Shown here: in pieces, positions 4,856 through 7,457 of the stretch
Layout of the letters: each line of letters opens with the position of its first letter
Position numbering within the stretch: position 1 is the stretch's first letter
Source of the DNA: an uncultured Chloroflexota bacterium
Lineage (GTDB): Bacteria > Chloroflexota > Dehalococcoidia > UBA3495
Assembly: GCA_913020235.1 (NCBI GenBank)
Contig: CAJWBT010000109.1
Location: 1 to 7,457 of the forward strand
Direction: 5' to 3'
Length of the DNA: 7,457 bases
Notes under the pieces: model-generated
The model's database searches: none
Told to the model about the DNA's origin: nothing
Seen by the model: the letters and a program-made list of their open reading frames with translations, nothing else
Made by a program: the position numbers and the translations under genes

Positions 4856-6496
4856 ATGAACGTTGTCGAAGCTGTGGCCCGGATTCTAAAAACCGAGGGC
4901 GTCGAATTAGTGACCTGTTTCCCAACCAACCCATTGATTGAAGCTGTGGCCAAGGAAGGCATCCGGACCGTCATGTTCAGGCACGAACGGGGCGCTCTAA
5001 TGGCCGCCGATGGGTACAGCCGCCTGAACGACCGCAAGAAGTTCGGCGTGGCCATTTCACAGGGCGGTCCGGGCTCGGAGAACTCCATGGGCGGCATCGC
5101 CCAAGCCTTCGCCGATAACGTGCCTATCCTCTATCTTCCGGGCGGTCCACCTCTCAGCCAGCGCTCGATACGCCCCAATTTCTCGCCGGCGCGCACCTAC
5201 CGAACCGTGTCCAAACACGCCGAGGTCATCTACCAACCCGGCCAGGTGGCCGCGGTCATGCGGCGGGCTTTTCATGGCCTGCGCAACGGGCGCGGCGGCC
5301 CGGTGATAGTGGAGATTCCGGCCGACGTGGGCGGCGAAGAAGCTCCGGAATCAGCGCTCAGCTATCAGCCGCCCAAACGGTTGCTTCAATCGCCTGCCGG
5401 CGGCGACGTGGCCGACGCCGTCAAGCTGCTGCTCAACGCCAAGAAGCCTGTCATCTGGTCCGGCATGGGGGTGCTTTTCGCCTCGGCTACCGAGGAACTC
5501 AAGGAGTTGGCCGAGCTTACCCAGATACCGGTTTTCTGCACCATGCCCGGCAAGTCGTCCTTCGACGAGCGCCATCCCCTCTCTCTGGGGGCGGGCAGCC
5601 GCGCAACGTCTCTTCCGGCGCGGACCTGGATTCAGGAATCCGATGTTCTCTTCGCGGTCGGCTCCAGCATGACCCGGACCAACTACGGCCAGCCCATTCC
5701 CGATGGCAAGGTGATCATCCACAACGTCGAGAGCATCGAAGACATCAACAAGGATTTCTCCGTTGACGTTGGCTTACCCGGCGACGCCAAGCTGACCCTG
5801 AGGGCGATGATTGATGAGGCCAAAGCTCAGATTGGCGGCACGGGAAGGAAAGACCAAAACGGTGTGGCTGCGGAAATAGCTAGAATCCGAAAGCAGTGGC
5901 TGGACGAGTGGGCGCCCCTTCTAAACTCCGATGAGGTGCCCATCGGAACCTACCGGGTGATCAGCGAGCTGGACCGGGCACTGGACAAGGAGAACAGCAT
6001 CGTAACCCATGATGCCGGCGCGCCCCGGGACAGCATGATGCCCTTTTTCACTGCCTCCACTCCCCACAGCTATATCGGCTGGGGCAAGACCACCCACCTG
6101 GGTTTCGGCATCCCGCTGATGATAGGGGCCAAGCTGGCCAGACCCGATAAGTTCTGCCTGAACCTCATGGGCGACGCCGCTTTCGGTATGTCCGGCTTAG
6201 ACATAGAAACCTCGGTTCGGGCGGGGGCGCCCATCACCACCATCGTACTCGACAACGGCGGCATGGCCACCTACCCCGGTGGTTTTCCCACCGCCAGCGA
6301 ACTCTTCGGGGTTACCCGCATGGGCGGTGACTACGCCAAGATCGCCGAAGGTATGGGAGCCGTCGGCATCACCGTCACCCAGCCTTCCGAAGTAGGCCCG
6401 GCCCTTGCCAGGGCGCAGCAACTCAACCGTGAAGGCAAGACGATGCTGCTGGACATCCACACCAACATGGAGTCCCGCAGACCAACCTACGGCTGA
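4856..6496 (+). CDS. Thiamine-diphosphate-dependent enzyme (acetolactate synthase/decarboxylase-like)
   Basis: This 546-residue protein has the usual length and three-domain order of the acetolactate synthase / benzoylformate decarboxylase / oxalyl-CoA decarboxylase superfamily. The N-terminal PYR domain (about 1-165) carries the catalytic glutamate E44 in FRHERGALMAADGYSR, which activates the cofactor, and SQGGPGSENSMGG (68-80). The central domain (about 182-325) includes KPVIWSGMGVLFASA. The C-terminal PP domain holds the cofactor motif GDAAFGMSG (439-447), followed by LDNGG (465-469). The usual Asn-Asn is Asp-Asn here, but the metal ligands D440 and N467 are present. Family members cleave or join 2-keto acids or acyl-CoAs in the cytosol; the substrate cannot be read. 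The long FAD-contact region of true acetolactate synthases is not obvious. It is divergent from the aldolase and precedes the selenoprotein by 95 bases. The ATG at 4856 gives a typical family N-terminus, MNVVEAVARILKTEGVE. Confidence 0.9.
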   Translation: MNVVEAVARILKTEGVELVTCFPTNPLIEAVAKEGIRTVMFRHERGALMAADGYSRLNDRKKFGVAISQGGPGSENSMGGIAQAFADNVPILYLPGGPPLSQRSIRPNFSPARTYRTVSKHAEVIYQPGQVAAVMRRAFHGLRNGRGGPVIVEIPADVGGEEAPESALSYQPPKRLLQSPAGGDVADAVKLLLNAKKPVIWSGMGVLFASATEELKELAELTQIPVFCTMPGKSSFDERHPLSLGAGSRATSLPARTWIQESDVLFAVGSSMTRTNYGQPIPDGKVIIHNVESIEDINKDFSVDVGLPGDAKLTLRAMIDEAKAQIGGTGRKDQNGVAAEIARIRKQWLDEWAPLLNSDEVPIGTYRVISELDRALDKENSIVTHDAGAPRDSMMPFFTASTPHSYIGWGKTTHLGFGIPLMIGAKLARPDKFCLNLMGDAAFGMSGLDIETSVRAGAPITTIVLDNGGMATYPGGFPTASELFGVTRMGGDYAKIAEGMGAVGITVTQPSEVGPALARAQQLNREGKTMLLDIHTNMESRRPTYG

Positions 6497-6591
6497 CCGG
6501 GGACGGTTCACTGCTTCGATTGGCTCGGTCCTCTGCCCCGTCGGAACACCGATCATCTGGCCGCCGCCAGTGTCTTATAGGTGAGGACAAC

Positions 6592-7314
6592 ATGAACAAG
6601 ACTGAACGAGACCAGATTCTCGGTCCAATGACCAGCGATGAGAGAATGGATTTCGGCCGCTTCATTCGAGAAAGTGTAGCGGAGGCCAAACAGTCTGGCG
6701 GCGCCAAATCCTACCGGGAGGTGTTGGAGTCCCGGCGGAGCGAGCGCTCCGAGGAGCTTCAAAGGAGGATGGACGCGGTCCTGCGGAGCGACCAGATGGG
6801 ACCGGATGCCGGCGAAACCCCGCCCGACTTTTACCTCAAGCGATTGGCCACGGAAGACCGTGTACGGCTATCCAGTTTTTGGGGCAAGCGGCCGGTGGCC
6901 CTAGCCTTCAGCAGCTACACTTGACCACCCTTCCGCGACCAGGTGGGCCGCATGGATGAGATCTACAGGCAATACAAGGACCGGGTGGAGTTCTTCCTAA
7001 TTTACACGCGGGAGGCACACCCCACCGACGGATGGCAATCTGAAAGAAATATCAAAGACAGCGTGCTGCTCCGCCAACACCAGAGCTTCAGCGAAAGGGG
7101 AGAGGCGGCCGGCGCCTGCAGCCGGGACTTTCACATTTCCATCCCTATCCTTGTTGAAGAGATGGACAACAACATCGACGAGGCCTACGGAGCCGCTCCC
7201 GTCCGGCTGTACCTGATCGGCGCCGACGGGAAAGTAGCCTACCACGATGGCGCAGGGCCCCACTTCTTGGACGTGGACGAATGGGAACAGGCCATCAAAA
7301 CCGTGGCAAATTGA
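6592..7314 (+). CDS. Iodothyronine-deiodinase-like selenoprotein (in-frame TGA = Sec111)
   Basis: The gene is one open frame of 240 residues interrupted only by TGA at 6922-6924 (codon 111). Across that codon the protein reads AFSSYT-U-PPFRDQ, matching the deiodinase active site (GSCT-U-P-[SP]-F), so the TGA is read as selenocysteine. Downstream blocks continue the family without a break: FFLIYTREAHPTDGW (134-148), RQHQS (161-165), CSRDFHISIPILVEEMDNN, then RLYLIGADGKVAYHDGAGP and DEWEQAI near the end. Relative to the Sec, S108, T110, Y138, E141 and H143 stand at the offsets of the catalytic residues of vertebrate deiodinase (-3, -1, +27, +30, +32). The fold is thioredoxin-like. Residues 1-85 are charged and helical, and there is no signal peptide or membrane anchor, so a cytosolic enzyme is likely. 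Reductive dehalogenation or peroxide/thiol redox chemistry are the plausible roles. AGGTGAGG (6579-6586) precedes the ATG. Conventional annotation would split it into 6592-6924 and a fragment from GTG 6943. Confidence 0.92.
6932..6956 (+). promoter_or_regulatory. Putative bacterial SECIS element
   Basis: Just after the Sec TGA the mRNA can form a hairpin. U6932-A6956, C6933-G6955 and C6934-G6954 pair, then a two-base bulge (6952-6953), then G6935-C6951, C6936-G6950 and G6937-C6949, a small internal loop (A6938 opposite 6947-6948), and C6939-G6946 and C6940-G6945. The apical loop is AGGU (6941-6944). Sixteen bases separate the TGA from the loop, at the lower edge of the range known for bacterial SECIS elements, and a G lies in the first two loop positions as the bacterial consensus asks. 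It would be the SelB-binding signal. An alternative stem, CCACC (6925-6929) with GGTGG (6942-6946), competes and fits the consensus less well. Confidence 0.65.
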
Positions 7315-7336
7315 GGCTGCATCTGAGGAAGAACGC

Positions 7337-7457
7337 ATGGACACGCCGTCCGCCGCGCTCACAGACATTCTCCGGTCCTTCAATCGCAAGGAACGCTTTT
7401 ACCTAGGTAGAATCGACAATTCGTCTGGAAAGGAGTATTCGGCTAGAGAAGCATTAT
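7337..7457 (+). CDS. Hypothetical protein, N-terminal fragment (cut by window edge)
   Basis: An open frame begins at the ATG at 7337 and runs through the window end (40 complete codons, MDTPSAALTDILRSFNRKER and onward to SAREAL). GAGGAA (7325-7330) sits 6 bases upstream as a ribosome site, and the start is only 22 bases past the selenoprotein's stop, so translation from the same transcript is likely. The visible part is hydrophilic, with an amphipathic helix (ALTDILRSFNRKERFYL), and has no signal peptide or membrane segment. I do not recognise the family. Confidence 0.6.
   Translation, partial: MDTPSAALTDILRSFNRKERFYLGRIDNSSGKEYSAREAL

Noticed and set aside
6557..6570. A hairpin CTGGC-CGCC-GCCAG before the selenoprotein as a terminator of the TPP-enzyme gene
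   Set aside because: The stem is only 5 bp, no U-tract follows, and it lies 61 bases past the stop. It is too weak to support a call.
6943..7314. A separate small protein starting at GTG 6943
   Set aside because: It has no ribosome site, begins inside the conserved deiodinase active-site region and lacks the catalytic residue. It is the C-terminal part of the selenoprotein read past the TGA at 6922.

Overview
The window is GC-rich bacterial DNA with eight protein-coding genes, two of them cut by the window edges. There are no rRNA, tRNA, CRISPR or insertion-sequence features. The mix suggests a metabolically versatile environmental bacterium: an acyl-CoA dehydrogenase, a MaoC-like hotdog protein, a DapA-family aldolase, a thiamine-diphosphate enzyme, a BTAD-type regulator and a selenoprotein. 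Together with a palindromic intergenic repeat of the GTCATTCT...GCGAAGCGAAGAATCTC type, this makes me think of Chloroflexota (Dehalococcoidia or SAR202-like). That placement is inference only.

Left half (1-4495), all on the minus strand. In transcription order the genes are a DapA-family lyase/aldolase (3560-4495), a GNAT acetyltransferase resembling ArsN2 (3038-3490), a PAS-BTAD transcriptional regulator (1644-2819), a small MaoC/hotdog protein (927-1352) and the N-terminal 181 residues of an acyl-CoA dehydrogenase (545 to beyond 1). The first two look co-transcribed. The regulator has its own extended -10 promoter. The hotdog gene has a good -35/-10 pair overlapped by an inverted repeat. 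The 381-base gap before the acyl-CoA dehydrogenase holds the palindromic repeat.

Divergent control region (4496-4855). This 360-base gap separates the aldolase from the rightward genes. It carries two perfect dyads near the aldolase and a TTGACC-17-TATGTT promoter candidate for the rightward transcript.

Right half (4856-7457), all on the plus strand. A thiamine-diphosphate enzyme (4856-6496) is followed by the most interesting gene of the window, an iodothyronine-deiodinase-like selenoprotein (6592-7314). Its active-site codon 111 is an in-frame TGA, which conventional gene calling would read as a stop and so split the gene in two. The TGA is followed at the expected distance by a hairpin that fits a bacterial SECIS element. 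A further gene starts 22 bases later (7337) and runs off the window.

The aldolase and the thiamine-diphosphate enzyme are divergent neighbours and may act in one carbon-acid pathway. The selenoprotein may be a redox or dehalogenating partner. Neither link can be proved from the sequence alone.
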